Shown here: positions 35,601-44,300 of the stretch, piece after piece
How the letters are laid out: each line of letters opens with the position of its first letter
How positions within the stretch are numbered: the first letter of the stretch is position 1
Source: Paramarasmius palmivorus
Lineage: Eukaryota > Basidiomycota > Agaricomycetes > Agaricales > Marasmiaceae
Direction of reading: 5' to 3'
DNA length: 64,000 bases
Assembly (NCBI GenBank): GCA_037176845.1
Contig: JAYKXP010000031.1
Span: 485,665 to 549,664 of the forward strand
The notes under the pieces: generated by a model
The model's input: the letters and a program-made list of their open reading frames with translations, nothing else
What the model was told of the DNA's origin: nothing
Database searches by the model: none
Translations under genes and position numbers: made by a program

Positions 35601-37754
35601 AAAATATCTTCGAATGTGCCAGGGTGTTCCTCTATATGCGATCCTGAGTTCCGTAACGTTGCCATTATAACTGCATTGAATGTACAGAAAGATGAAATTA
35701 ATCGTATTGGATGCAATCGCTTTGCACAGGAAACTAATCAAACTTTGCACCACTTTTATTCCGAGGACATAATAAAGCCCTCAGATAGAAGCCGAAAAAA
35801 GCAAGCATTAAACCCAAACACAGTTTATCTTTCACAGATGACACCACAATGGCAAGAGTATCTCTGGTCTCTAGATCCAAGTGCTGCTGATACATTGGTG
35901 CCATCAAAGATATCTCTCTGTAAAGGCATGCCAGTGATTATCAGAAAGAATATAGCAACTGAACTTAACATTACAAGAGGTCAAGAAGGTGTAGTATATG
36001 GTTGGACTTCAAGGGGGCCTTCATCTCGGCAAAGACTTGATACACTATTTGTTAAGTTAACTAATCCTCCAAGTGAAGTTCATATAACTGGTTTACCAGT
36101 TAATGTTGTTCCCATAACTCCCACATCAGATTATGCGACTATTAAGCTTCCTTTTGGAAAAGGCAGGACATTAAAAGTCTTCCGTACACAGATTGATGTG
36201 GCTCCTTGTTTTGCCATGACAGACTTTTCTTCTCAGGGCAAAACAAGACCTTATAATCCTGTTCACCTTGCAAATTGTCGTAGCTTTCATGCATACTACA
36301 CTGCTCTTTCAAGAAGTGCTACAGCTAAAGGCACCATTATATTGGATTCCTTTGACACTACCAAAATAACTGGTGGGCTGAGAGGTTCTTCTTTGAGACA
36401 GGAATACCGGGAATTAGAGCTGCTTGATGATATCACAAAAAGAAGGTATGAAGGTAATCTACCTTTGGATATACAGGGAAACACTCGAAACACCCTTATT
36501 ACTTCATACCGGAAAGCCATGTCAATATCTTATGTACCTCTGAATGTATGCAATGCTCTGCGATGGTCTACAAGTGACCCATTAGAGACATTAGATGTTG
36601 AAGAACTAGCATGGAAAATTATCACATCTTCTAAATCTGAGAACAATATGGAACAAGCACTCAGAGACGCAGTTCAGTACGATCCTGCTTGGCAAGTACC
36701 TGCACTTCCTAAGAATATGCTTACGAGGAAAGCCATTTCTAAAAAGACACCCATTAATGATTTGAAAAAACTCCCCTCTCAGCAGCCAGGCTGTCATGGC
36801 CAAGTGACTAACTCTCAAACAAAAAAACGAGTTGTTTCAGCTACTGCAGAGACATACTGTACAGAAAACCCCAAGAAGCCCCGTATTGACTCAAGAGGTG
36901 AATCCACAATTCACGATGTCTCATTACTGTCAGCACCCAGTTGGTCAAATAATAGTTGTGCTTATGATGCAGTTATTGATATTCTCTGGCCACTATGGTC
37001 TTCTAATATAGATAAATGGTCTGCATACTTTAACGAAAGCAACAATGTACTGCTTGCTAATTTAGTGACCCAGTTCTTACAATGTAACACCCAGTGTCAT
37101 ACAATTTCAGATGCTCGTGATAGCTTTAGAACTCACATAGCAACCCAACATCCTGATCACTTCCAGGTTGGTGCTTTTACCCCTATATCAGATCTACTAG
37201 ATAGAGTGCTACATACTGAATGTGAAAATCACCGTCGGAGGGAGCACTGCACTAACTGCTCTTTGCAAGAGCATGACAACAGATCTTTTAGTTCATATTC
37301 TCCATTGTTTAATCAATCAAGCAACTTTGTAGCTTCAGTATCAGTATTGTCGAAATCACTTTTTGAAGGATGTTTATCTCGGCGAAAGTGTCACCAGTGT
37401 AATTCACATCTAACTTACTACCATGAATTTTTGACACCCCCACTCTTGCTTGTATTCGGTGTACATGAAGCAGGTCCTAGACTCAAACTGCCTTATATCG
37501 ATCTGAACCTACAGGTGATGTCAAGGCATACCATATATCAATATCGTCTTACAGGTGTTATATACTATAAGGATGGACACTTTGTGACCAGATTTGTGGA
37601 TGTTAACAACTGTGTCTGGTATCATGATGGTATGTCATCACAGCCCATTCAAAGATCAAAGTATATCTTTAATCGTGACCTAGATAAAGGAAATTTGGAT
37701 TTTACTATATGTCGGGGTTACAAGGCTTGTCATGTATTTTATGTAGCTGTGTAG
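29646..37754 (+). CDS. Helitron Rep/Pif1 helicase with C-terminal cysteine-protease-like domain
   Basis: One uninterrupted frame of 2702 codons encodes the rolling-circle transposase. The N-terminal part has cysteine clusters (CVTCRHV, CAICGQ, CKLVCSPC). The Rep domain shows the two-histidine motif LHLHLLLW (His 1050 and 1052) and the paired tyrosines of YVTDYITK (Tyr 1259 and 1263). The Pif1-type helicase has Walker A GGMGGTGKST (1785-1794), the later motifs FFDEVSML, FAGDFAQLPPP and LRQNMR, and a C-terminal FSSQGKT...TALSR. The last 280 residues resemble a papain-like deubiquitinase fold: SNNSCAYDAV with Cys 2438 and GHFVTRFVDVNNCVWYHDG with His 2645. All key residues are present, so the element may be or recently was active. 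The real start may be Met 302 (30549), because the first 300 codons look unlike the rest. Confidence 0.9.
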   Translation: MLLKRVVGIWIRESLFEMWALSEWLMSFPMINVHLAYLIFRMACSDHIPRCSGSLHEHNSSFNIYSLLCLPGISHAHGKREQQCDKTIPLFKFNLFPNEQHLRSTNDGCCSNPVEPSSTLHATSLLEFLPSSRVCSTNDLCSCAGQITFRGTCLPRVMPINGCKCKFSVLVELLHSLPVVIDSYASHSYRGEFRSSPRWRIRIIQTFQNTCILLQLMHSRLQESLRFVLYTSRVFLSRSLIRRHDFLNTLRSLVNSCCSDSVLFVWSVSLVGSRLHSRAACCFQRTFVYPTLVTWYWVQGNMDDMLVCCRRSCYRDRIDYADPMLESALSQPVGGGRKPNIPWSCLQPYVSQQRADRYDDSFRFTYLRCEQVSGPLSDTNEDTLYVFAPVEILIPYLSRDQCRLAGKMHHAPAYSTLNTDELRQFFSEHQCVTCRHVASVIRVNKPEKERKRVTQVIRRNRVRKAKKAPVPSEVFTSALMPSHQLSSGSFPPARADSVLTERLISRAARKCLPESFEEEGCAICGQLTPKSLLSPLRNIKNLLHILDIDGVSRKERFSITEPITYTNGPVYDKTCKLVCSPCRASLTGGKLPKYALANGFWLGDVPEELKYLSYVEKLLVARVRHTSCFVRIATGGKKMKANAMAFESPIPRVYDVLPPPKADIDEVLAILFTGPSKPSEDDFARTPLLVRRNVVKKALTWLVLNHADYSDISISDHHLQQYDENLPPCSVIWKEATSNKTVEAMSLDDNDDEDGSEGLCTFTVHGILSERLPGYTKDELTGIATSHFNRGGKVLAVGHKEEGESIWKNPTLYPKMFPWLFPYGLGGIGRSKMSDEMHKKLLLMYHDKRFQTDENFAIVAFSHEQVKAATSAGWLLSDRASFSGIADRLMKLNASVLQDIADRMMKGERVHPQNESEIACFKVIGDLDRVAGKVKGSTTTKKYMRNEVWSLISHKGAPSWYITISPADSKHPLCIYFADNEPEYYPTLKNYSARLRTVCKNPVAAARFFKFMVDIFIHDILGYNSTERGLYGDHDAHYGVVEQQGRLTLHLHLLLWIKGNLTPLQIRERLLSKSGDFEKKLVDYLDSVFAGQFMDASLENVATQYQNAKNLEGYKPPTETFPSCPPERCAAHDVDSPDSLCTACTEYTDWLTYYKDEVNTLILRTNYHDCDSNQKKDGTVKKRHLYKGCRDNRWGKCRARFPRPIHPKTSIDQDTGAVVLRKDEPWFNTFSYPLTYLLRCNTDVTYLGSGTAIKSVVLYVTDYITKASLKTHVVFDAILSVYSKSGQIINGSESSNEKARKMLTKIVNLLTTKMEFGAPLICTYLLGFPDHYTDHRFVPFYWQQYVARVQADCAISEAKEDSAINNQESSSGDRERVTLLKRGNRIVGLSPVMDYTDRPIEARSICLYDWIRIAHRVTLKSTKKKKKAQRELPPMNIQLFTNTDYNSDSESDCNDGIEKQKTLHAQSGEKLPSGYFYYSPGHELVNTHVVKIQKDSDKLVVNFLGCNLPRCDQGNLEYYYCVMLTLFKPWCKGTDLLEEFPSWKSAFDNYSFTARQQELMNNFMIKYQCLDARDDYHAQMRKTNDIQSSWDPFFAALDDDEIIDEDLNLPDTVQTTEIPLDGLSDTFESAANCMQYTKGYRKQLTHKLHIKMTLETSKWNQVVQSKITQHLDPSIPTLSRDHWKTTLMSKRQSVLEAKANMVPTSVRVQFMTDRQLALSNRPDTNVVKVVDKSYLEKSFNANAQSKFIQDTILKFQLNDDQERAFRIIANHASSVDSDQLKMYIGGMGGTGKSTVLRALIHFFDLRKEGYKLLVVAPTGSAAALLGGSTYHSAFGINDYSTTSNLPLIRERLLGVKYVFFDEVSMLSAWEMYRISRQLCLCLLKDDTEFGGLNMIFAGDFAQLPPPMGGESISLYGKNIGAFRSTPRQQEEAIGKSLWHLVTTVVILRQNMRQRTQSNEDAKLRTALDNMRYKNCTQSDIAFLNSKISSNVPGCSSICDPEFRNVAIITALNVQKDEINRIGCNRFAQETNQTLHHFYSEDIIKPSDRSRKKQALNPNTVYLSQMTPQWQEYLWSLDPSAADTLVPSKISLCKGMPVIIRKNIATELNITRGQEGVVYGWTSRGPSSRQRLDTLFVKLTNPPSEVHITGLPVNVVPITPTSDYATIKLPFGKGRTLKVFRTQIDVAPCFAMTDFSSQGKTRPYNPVHLANCRSFHAYYTALSRSATAKGTIILDSFDTTKITGGLRGSSLRQEYRELELLDDITKRRYEGNLPLDIQGNTRNTLITSYRKAMSISYVPLNVCNALRWSTSDPLETLDVEELAWKIITSSKSENNMEQALRDAVQYDPAWQVPALPKNMLTRKAISKKTPINDLKKLPSQQPGCHGQVTNSQTKKRVVSATAETYCTENPKKPRIDSRGESTIHDVSLLSAPSWSNNSCAYDAVIDILWPLWSSNIDKWSAYFNESNNVLLANLVTQFLQCNTQCHTISDARDSFRTHIATQHPDHFQVGAFTPISDLLDRVLHTECENHRRREHCTNCSLQEHDNRSFSSYSPLFNQSSNFVASVSVLSKSLFEGCLSRRKCHQCNSHLTYYHEFLTPPLLLVFGVHEAGPRLKLPYIDLNLQVMSRHTIYQYRLTGVIYYKDGHFVTRFVDVNNCVWYHDGMSSQPIQRSKYIFNRDLDKGNLDFTICRGYKACHVFYVAV

Positions 37755-37980
37755 CTTACTGCCTACACACATAAGTGTACAAAAGGCTGGCCCTAATTTG
37801 TTGCTTGTTTCCTGCTATATGACCCATCCTGTAGTAGTAGTAGTAGTATGGTGTGATTAAGTCATGTGTTCAATACTAATAGTTTCTGTACTATCCATTG
37901 TGAGACAAGCTAGCCTTCCTTTTGTGGTGTACAGGAGTGCATGGAAGAGCTGTGAGTGGGAGGAGACAAGCGCGCGTCTT

Positions 37981-38565
37981 CTCCGACACCCATGTTCCTC
38001 CGACGTTCACATTCCTCCGACGCTCTGCTCCTACGACGTTCACATTCTCCGGCACCTATGCTTCTCCGACACCCTTGTACCTCCGACACTCCTGTGTTCC
38101 TCCGACACTCATGTTTCTCCGACACCTTCTTCCTCCGGCACTCATGTTCCTCCGACGTTCACATTCTCCGACACCCTTGTACCTCCAACACTCCTGTGTT
38201 CCTCCGACACTCATGCATCTCCGACACTCCTGTGTTCCTCCGACACTCCTGTGTTCCTCCGACACTCCTGTGTTCCTCCGACACTCCTGTGTTCCTCCGA
38301 CACTCCTGTTTCTCCGACACCTTCTTCCTCCGACACTCATGTTCCTCCGACGTTCACATTCCTCCGACGCTCTGCTCCTACGACGTTCACATTCTCCGGC
38401 ACCTATGCTTCTCCGACACTCATGTTTCTCCGACACCCTTGTACCTCCGACACTCCTGTGTTCCTCCGACACTCCTGTTTCTCCGACATTCATGTTTCTC
38501 CGACACTCATGTTTCTCCGACGTTCATCATCATCCTCCGACGCTCGTGTTCTCCGACGCTCCGAT
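37981..38565. repeat. CCGAC minisatellite with higher-order structure
   Basis: About 34 degenerate tandem units carry the core CTCCGACACTC, followed by variable linkers such as CTGTGTTC, ATGTTC or ACATTC, with a usual spacing of 15-19 nt. A stretch of about 80 nt starting near 37991 is repeated near 38338, showing a larger duplication inside the array. Five near-identical 19-nt units stand in a row at 38218-38300. The units lack stop codons in several frames, so long open frames run through the array on both strands. It begins about 225 nt after the Helitron stop codon. Confidence 0.9.
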
Positions 38566-38919
38566 GTTATCTCCTCGCTGCTTCCTCGTCTCCTCGTCCT
38601 CTTTTTATCCCCCACCCGCCCATTCCCTATTTCGTGGCGCTGAGGTATCAAATATCGTGTAGTCGGAGCTTCAGTTTGAGATACCAAGACGCCTGCCGCC
38701 GCGTCCTGTTTCCTACCTCAAGTGATGTTCAAATAATTTTGAACCTCGCATCAAATCAGTGAATTCGGACACGGACTGTACATCAAATTTGAACATTGCA
38801 ATGCCTTTATTACACGGAATGAATATGACCAAAAAAAAAAATAAACTGGACGAAAGTGGAATAAACACCGAGAACGACGCAACAGTCCCATCCCAACCAA
38901 CAAAGAGGCAATCCCCCAC

Positions 38920-40821
38920 TTAAGCCTGGCCTCCGTACTGCTCCCGAAGTTCCTGTGTGGTAGAGAACATGTTGAAGCCTTTGGCTACACGCTCCGCATC
39001 TTCAGCAGCCCTTCGAGCAACCATGTCCCTGTCTGCCTTGGCCAGCCATGCCTCTGCAGTCCGGAAGCCATGATCCACCCACCGAAAAAGGGCGCCAGAG
39101 CTATACTGGACGAAGGAGTAGCGCGTTTCATCCTTGCCAACGACTGTGTTTGAATGTACGAGCAGTGCCGACGGAATGAGAATTGTTGCGCCTGGAGGAA
39201 AGCGGATGATAAGGCCGAGGTCTGGCAGAATCAAGTGCCCACCGCGATCAGGATTGAACGATCCCATAGCAGTGATCGCGCACCAAGTGAAGGGGGAGTT
39301 GTTGGCATCTAGGTGAGGATACGAGACGAACTGAGGGCCAAAATTCCAGGTGCACGCAGCAAAGGCAGTGTTGACGAAGTTCAACCTGAGCTCTTCATGG
39401 TGCTCGAGTAGTTTCTGCAGCCCATTCCTCTGAAAGGTAAACGCTCTTGGTGCATAAAACTCCAGGAAGTCTATAAATCGTCAGCTGAAGCGATGCAACA
39501 TAAACTGGGCTAGATGCTTACGGTTTGCTCGCCCCGAGAGCCTGTTGAAAAGGGGAAGGTTAATAAGCTCTTCCAGGACCTTCTCCGTAGCTGCCGAGTG
39601 GCTGAGGATTTTCGGGTGCTTCTGCCCACCACCGTGAGACACGCCTCGAGAACACGCCGGTGATGTTCCCCGATCGTTGTTCTTCTCTTTGGCGGTGAAT
39701 CGTATGGTTTGTGACGCGTTGTCCAATGCTGCCGTCGCCGCCTGGAGCTGCTCTCGGAACGACGCGTCATCCGTTTGAGCAGCGCCTAATATGCCAACAC
39801 AGACATCCTTCTGCGTTACCAGAAGGTGGGTCTCCCTGAACACAGGTGAGCAACATGGGCCAAAAGATTGCGGCGCTGCACTCACTTTCCATCCCACAAA
39901 AACTCCGTCATCCCGGCCATCTTTGCCTCATCCAATGTGTACGTCTTACGGCATTTCCGCCCCAAACGCACCCCAGTCCAGCCGGTATCAACCACCCTGA
40001 CCTTCTCCGCGCTCAGCACAATAGGGACCTTGTTTTCTGCAGCTGACTTCGCCCCTTTCTTCTTCGCCACCTTCTTGAAAGGTATCCCAGAGGCCGCTCT
40101 CTCGGCCTCTCGCGTCGCTCGACGCTGTTCATAATCGCGTTGTTTCTGACGCGCTCGCTTTTCTGCTTTTCGATGGCGAGGTTGAGCAGACTGAGTGGCG
40201 CGATCACCGTGAACCTCAGAGCTCAGTTTGGCGCATTTGTTGGCTTCAGGCAGCGCAGGGCTGCCGTCTCTTGAGCGCTTGGGGCGCAGGGGCTTAGATT
40301 CGCGGCTGGGGGTGTCGGATTTTGCGGTGGGCAGACCTTCCTCTGGTAACACGCCGCTCGAGCTTCCCTCAGCCGCCTCAGGCTGCCAATATTGTCCCTC
40401 CATTTCCTCCTCTTCAAATTCATCCCTTCCCTCCTTCTCTCGAGCCAAACGAAGCTGTTCGAGCCCCGCAAGAGCGACTTCGGCGTCAAATTCGGTGGGA
40501 ACATGTACGATGTTGGCGTGGGCTGTTAATGACAAGAAGGCCCCCTGGCTTCGCGTGACTCGGGCTATGAGAAAATGTGAGTAACAAGCGCGATAGCACA
40601 ACAACAGTGCGAGATACAGTACCTGAGTCGAAGATGCTCGCGTCGTGTCGTTCATCCATCCCCAAGTGGCAAAGGCGCAACGGTACGCGCCTTTTTAAAA
40701 AAAGCCGGTTGGCATCGAAGAGAAATAAGTTAGACCTCTCCTTAAAATACGCCAACAACACGGAGAAAGGGGGCTGACCCGTCCAAAACGACGTGTCTCG
40801 CGACGTGCGACAGACTTTCAT
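38920..40821 (-). CDS. TET/JBP-like 2-oxoglutarate/Fe(II) dioxygenase
   Basis: Four exons encode about 580 residues. Exon 1 starts MKVCRTSRDTSFWTGQPPF at 40821. Exon 2 (to about 39895) is charged and disordered, with EEEEMEGQYW, KPLRPKRSRDG and KAEKRARQKQRDYEQRR, and ends with FLWDGK. Exon 3 gives THLLVTQKDVCVGIL and VLEELINLPLFNRLSG. Exon 4 holds the catalytic core: FGPQFVSYPHLDANN (HxD near 39305), GGHLILPDLGLIIRFPPGAT, ILIPSALLVHSN (distal His near 39155), then ETRYSFVQYSSGALFRWVD with the Arg for 2-oxoglutarate. This matches the fungal TET/JBP class, which oxidises 5-methylcytosine or thymine and is often linked to KDZ transposons. All ligands are present. No KDZ transposase is in the window. 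A further upstream exon is possible. Confidence 0.8.
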
Positions 40822-41387
40822 CCACCAGGGTCGGGGTTTCCAGCCTTCGTAGCAGCCTCGAGCGCGTCCTTTCGAAGAAAGAAACGAAGGAATAAAGTAA
40901 ACCTGTGCTTACCTCGAGCGGTGCGATGATAAGGCCGTCGTGGTGTGAGAGAGGAACGGAGAGGATCAAGAGGATCACCTGTAGCACCAGTCACATGATT
41001 GCACACCACCTGCCCTCAAGTCCTATTTCGCTCGTTGTAGTTGTCTTCCTCGCTGTCCACGGTTTCTCGGGTGCTGTGTCTACTCCCCCAGCCCTTTTCT
41101 TCCCTCATATAGTCAGCTCATCGACTCCCACGACAGTTCCTCAATCTACTCACACTTCAACTGGCGCCCTGGATTCCATATACATAGGGCATAGGTAAAG
41201 CCTCTCTTTTCCCACTGGAAATCTACGCCTTCGAGTGTGTTGTACAAGACAACCGGCCATAGTCCTCAAGTCATTCATCAAGTGACTCAGAGATAAAGTA
41301 CACACGCAGTCTATTTACCAGCGTCCGTCAACCTTTTCTAGTGGAAGGCGTTTTCTCTATGCTCGTAAAATCATCCCCATTCGTAGG
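40822..41387. other. intergenic between TET/JBP-like gene and block B
   Basis: The minus strand near 40.9-41.0 kb is open and basic (TPRRPYHRTARG) and could be a further 5' exon of the dioxygenase joined by a GTAAGC intron, but it has no ATG. The rest shows no supported gene. Confidence 0.4.
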
Positions 41388-44300
41388 TTAAGTCCCGGCT
41401 CGAAGGGATATTGAAAAATCAAAAGACAATTTCCCAACGAACCACCATTTCAATGATAGGCAGTCCTGAGAGTCAAACCCGAATTCACATTCTGGTATCA
41501 AGACTGCTCTGCCACCGTGGAGGATGTTCGCGATGGACTTTGAAACCTCTATCTCCGCTCTGAGATCCGCCGTAACGAAGGATTCTGTTAGGATGGCGGT
41601 TTTGACTGGATGACCAGCGTTTCGAGCTGCAAAAATGAGAGCAACGCCTTGCTGAGCAAGGAAAGACGACCACAGCGTAGAAGAAAGAACTTCAGTTTCG
41701 CGGTTTTGGTGTTTGACGCACATCTTCCGATCCATCGTGCCCAGGATGTCTTTTCGCATACGTGTCGCCTTGACCCTCTGCTCCACGTCTTGAATATTCA
41801 CCCGTCGGCCGTTGTAGCGATTCTCCTCCAAAACCCCTCCCAACTCCAGCAAAACGAGGAGAGAAAACAGCTGTGTGAACCCGTCGAATGTATATAAGTT
41901 AGGCACATGCTGAAATCTGCCTCCTGGATTCGCACACCACCCAAAATATTCCTCCGAGTGGTTGACAATGACGTCGTACCAGTGGGTCGCTATTGTCAGA
42001 AATATTGTACGACGTGGAACCGTTGGCTCCGCCAAGGGTGACCGCAAGCTGAAGAAATGAAAAACTATAGACCACCATGTCCGATCTATCGTGGAATAGC
42101 AGTAGAAGTGAACACCATGGCACAGAGAAGCCTCTAGAGTAACTATGGTATATGGTGTACCAGCGCGAATCACGCTTTACAGGAAAATCAGCATCAAATA
42201 ACGTTCCAACATTGATAGACTCACATGCTATCATCAGGAGCCAGCAGCAGCGCCGAAACCGAAGGCATGCTGCAAAGGACGCTGTCGCGATTACGCTGAT
42301 ATACAGTCATCTTTGCCAGGAAATCGGGCTCTTCCAGCGAACATCCCACAAATAATACCACCAATCCTTCGCTCACTGATAATTCCACGTTAAAGCCATC
42401 AGGAGCAACCGCGATAGCTTGGAAGGCATGAGGTGTGGCTAAGAAGTGCCACCTGACTTGGTAGGAAAGAGGTCCTTCATTGAGAGTCGGCATCTTGTTC
42501 AAGATGTACCGGTGGGAATACATGTCGGTGGAAAGCGAGGACGAACACCAGGAGGAACTGGCAGAAGGAATATATGGGAAAAACAAGATACGATTATTAG
42601 ACGGCGATTTGACTGCGTGGAGGAAATCCGAGAACGAAGCAAAGATCTCGACGTCCTTGCGGATGATTGATTGATCTGTAAAATAATTCAGCAGACAAGT
42701 GGGAGTGCAGCAGGAGAGAACTTGCCAATAACATGCCTCAACGTGGAACATGAACCGATTCTCGACAAAGTGAGCTCTGTTATCCGTGACTCTCGGGTGT
42801 TTCCCAAGGATCCACTGGCCAGCCCGGCGATTACATCGGAAGGCAGCACCGCAGACAACAGATTAGCAGCATCCATGTGAACGTATTCCTCTTTGGTGAG
42901 CAAAGCAACACCTCTGAGTGCAGTGCCGGAAAGCGAATCAATGAAACAATAGTCGTCGTGAGCAGTAACATGAACGGAGGTCAGCTTGATGAACAACGCA
43001 TTGTTTCCGTGATGTTTCTGAGTCCAGTTGCAACGCTGCAGAAGACTCTCCAGATAATCTGTCGCGGGACTCTCCTGTGCAATTAAAGTGAGCCGATAAC
43101 AGCTTCGCGGGCTATAAGGTGCACTTACGTAGCAAGCCGGCCAAAATATCTTGCGTCTGCCGCCGGGATTCACAACGAGATAAACATCACCTTGTACAAA
43201 CTAATCCAAAAGAGCATGGTAAGTTGTAACACGACAACGAACAACTCAAAAAGGAAATTCAATGACATACCGGTCGCCAAGAAAGGCCTCGCCCAACGCG
43301 AGTGACTCCCAATTCAACATCACTTTCCCCCTGTACACCTGGTATAAACAATGGAGGATTTGACCCGACTCCAGTATATTCTTCCTCGGCCGTCTCCCCG
43401 CTAGCACCAGCGCGTCCAATCTCGACAAGTGGGTTGCTAGCACTGTTACTAGCCCCTGCTTCTCTTGATCTACCGGAGCTAGCTTGCCTAGCGATGCAAC
43501 CTTCAGAGATCCCGTTGAAGCAGGGAACATGGATTTATAATAACGTACAGGTGACGATGAGCCATGGGGGGTACGTGAGATTGAAGTTCTAGCGCTCCAG
43601 GAAGCGTTCCCGGAATTCCTTGTCCTTTACAAATGCTACTTAGATCGACGGAAATCGAACCATAAGAAAAACATACCCGGCACGAAGAAGAGTTTCTCGG
43701 GTGAAGCAAGGGATAGCAAGGGCGTCCCACCTTCCAAGAATGCTTGTAAAGCTTGTATCGTTGTCACAGTTCCACTCGCCAGAGCGAAGATCTGTCTCCA
43801 CAGAAGCACTTCTAGCCTAGATAGTATAGGCGGCCGCAGAGATCCGTAATGAAACCAAGCCTAAACGAGAGTGAGAAATATCGAAGACGAAGAACAATTT
43901 ACTCGCCCTCAACAAGTTAACTCTGGTCAAATTGGTCGACATGGGCGCTATGTCTGACAACAGTATTACCGGGGACACTGAAAGCGCGAGTAAAAGGGGC
44001 TGCCGAAGTCTTGCGACAAGGGGTACCTGTGGTATACTGTCAAATGGTACACCATTCCCCTCGGCTGCCCTGAAGTAGCAAACAACCGTTATAAATACTC
44101 AGCATAAGAAACTTCGAGATCTAAGCACCCGCCTTCTTAGCTTTCCTAACAACTGTCTCGAAGAAGGGGGGAAGTCGGTGTTGCCCTACATATCCATGAG
44201 GTAGGAGGTTACTGCATAGAAAAGAGGAAGAAATGTAAAATCTTGCCTGCAACATGAAGTTGAGGAACAACGCCGCTGCATCCATATTATGCAGCGTCTT

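Larger units (their letters stand above)
29646..38565 (+). mobile_element. Helitron, autonomous-type
   Basis: The element is defined by the Rep/helicase gene; the outer limits given here are the reading frame start and the end of the downstream minisatellite, not proven termini. DNA from about 31.5 to 37.85 kb is visibly more AT-rich than the flanking genes, as expected for a newcomer. Small hairpins lie at about 37969-37995 (GGAGGAGAC with GTCTTCTCC) and near 38.69 kb (GACGC with GCGTC). No CTRR end with a matching TC start could be assigned. Confidence 0.6.

Noticed and set aside
31484..36818. Minus-strand and other-frame ORFs of 60-95 codons within the Helitron helicase gene
   Set aside because: They are shadows of the transposase reading frame, whose domains are unambiguous.
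37864..38762. Three overlapping plus-strand open frames of about 250 codons, and minus-strand ones, at the minisatellite
   Set aside because: All frames are open only because the CCGAC units lack stop codons; the proteins are pure repeat translations with no conserved start or splice context.
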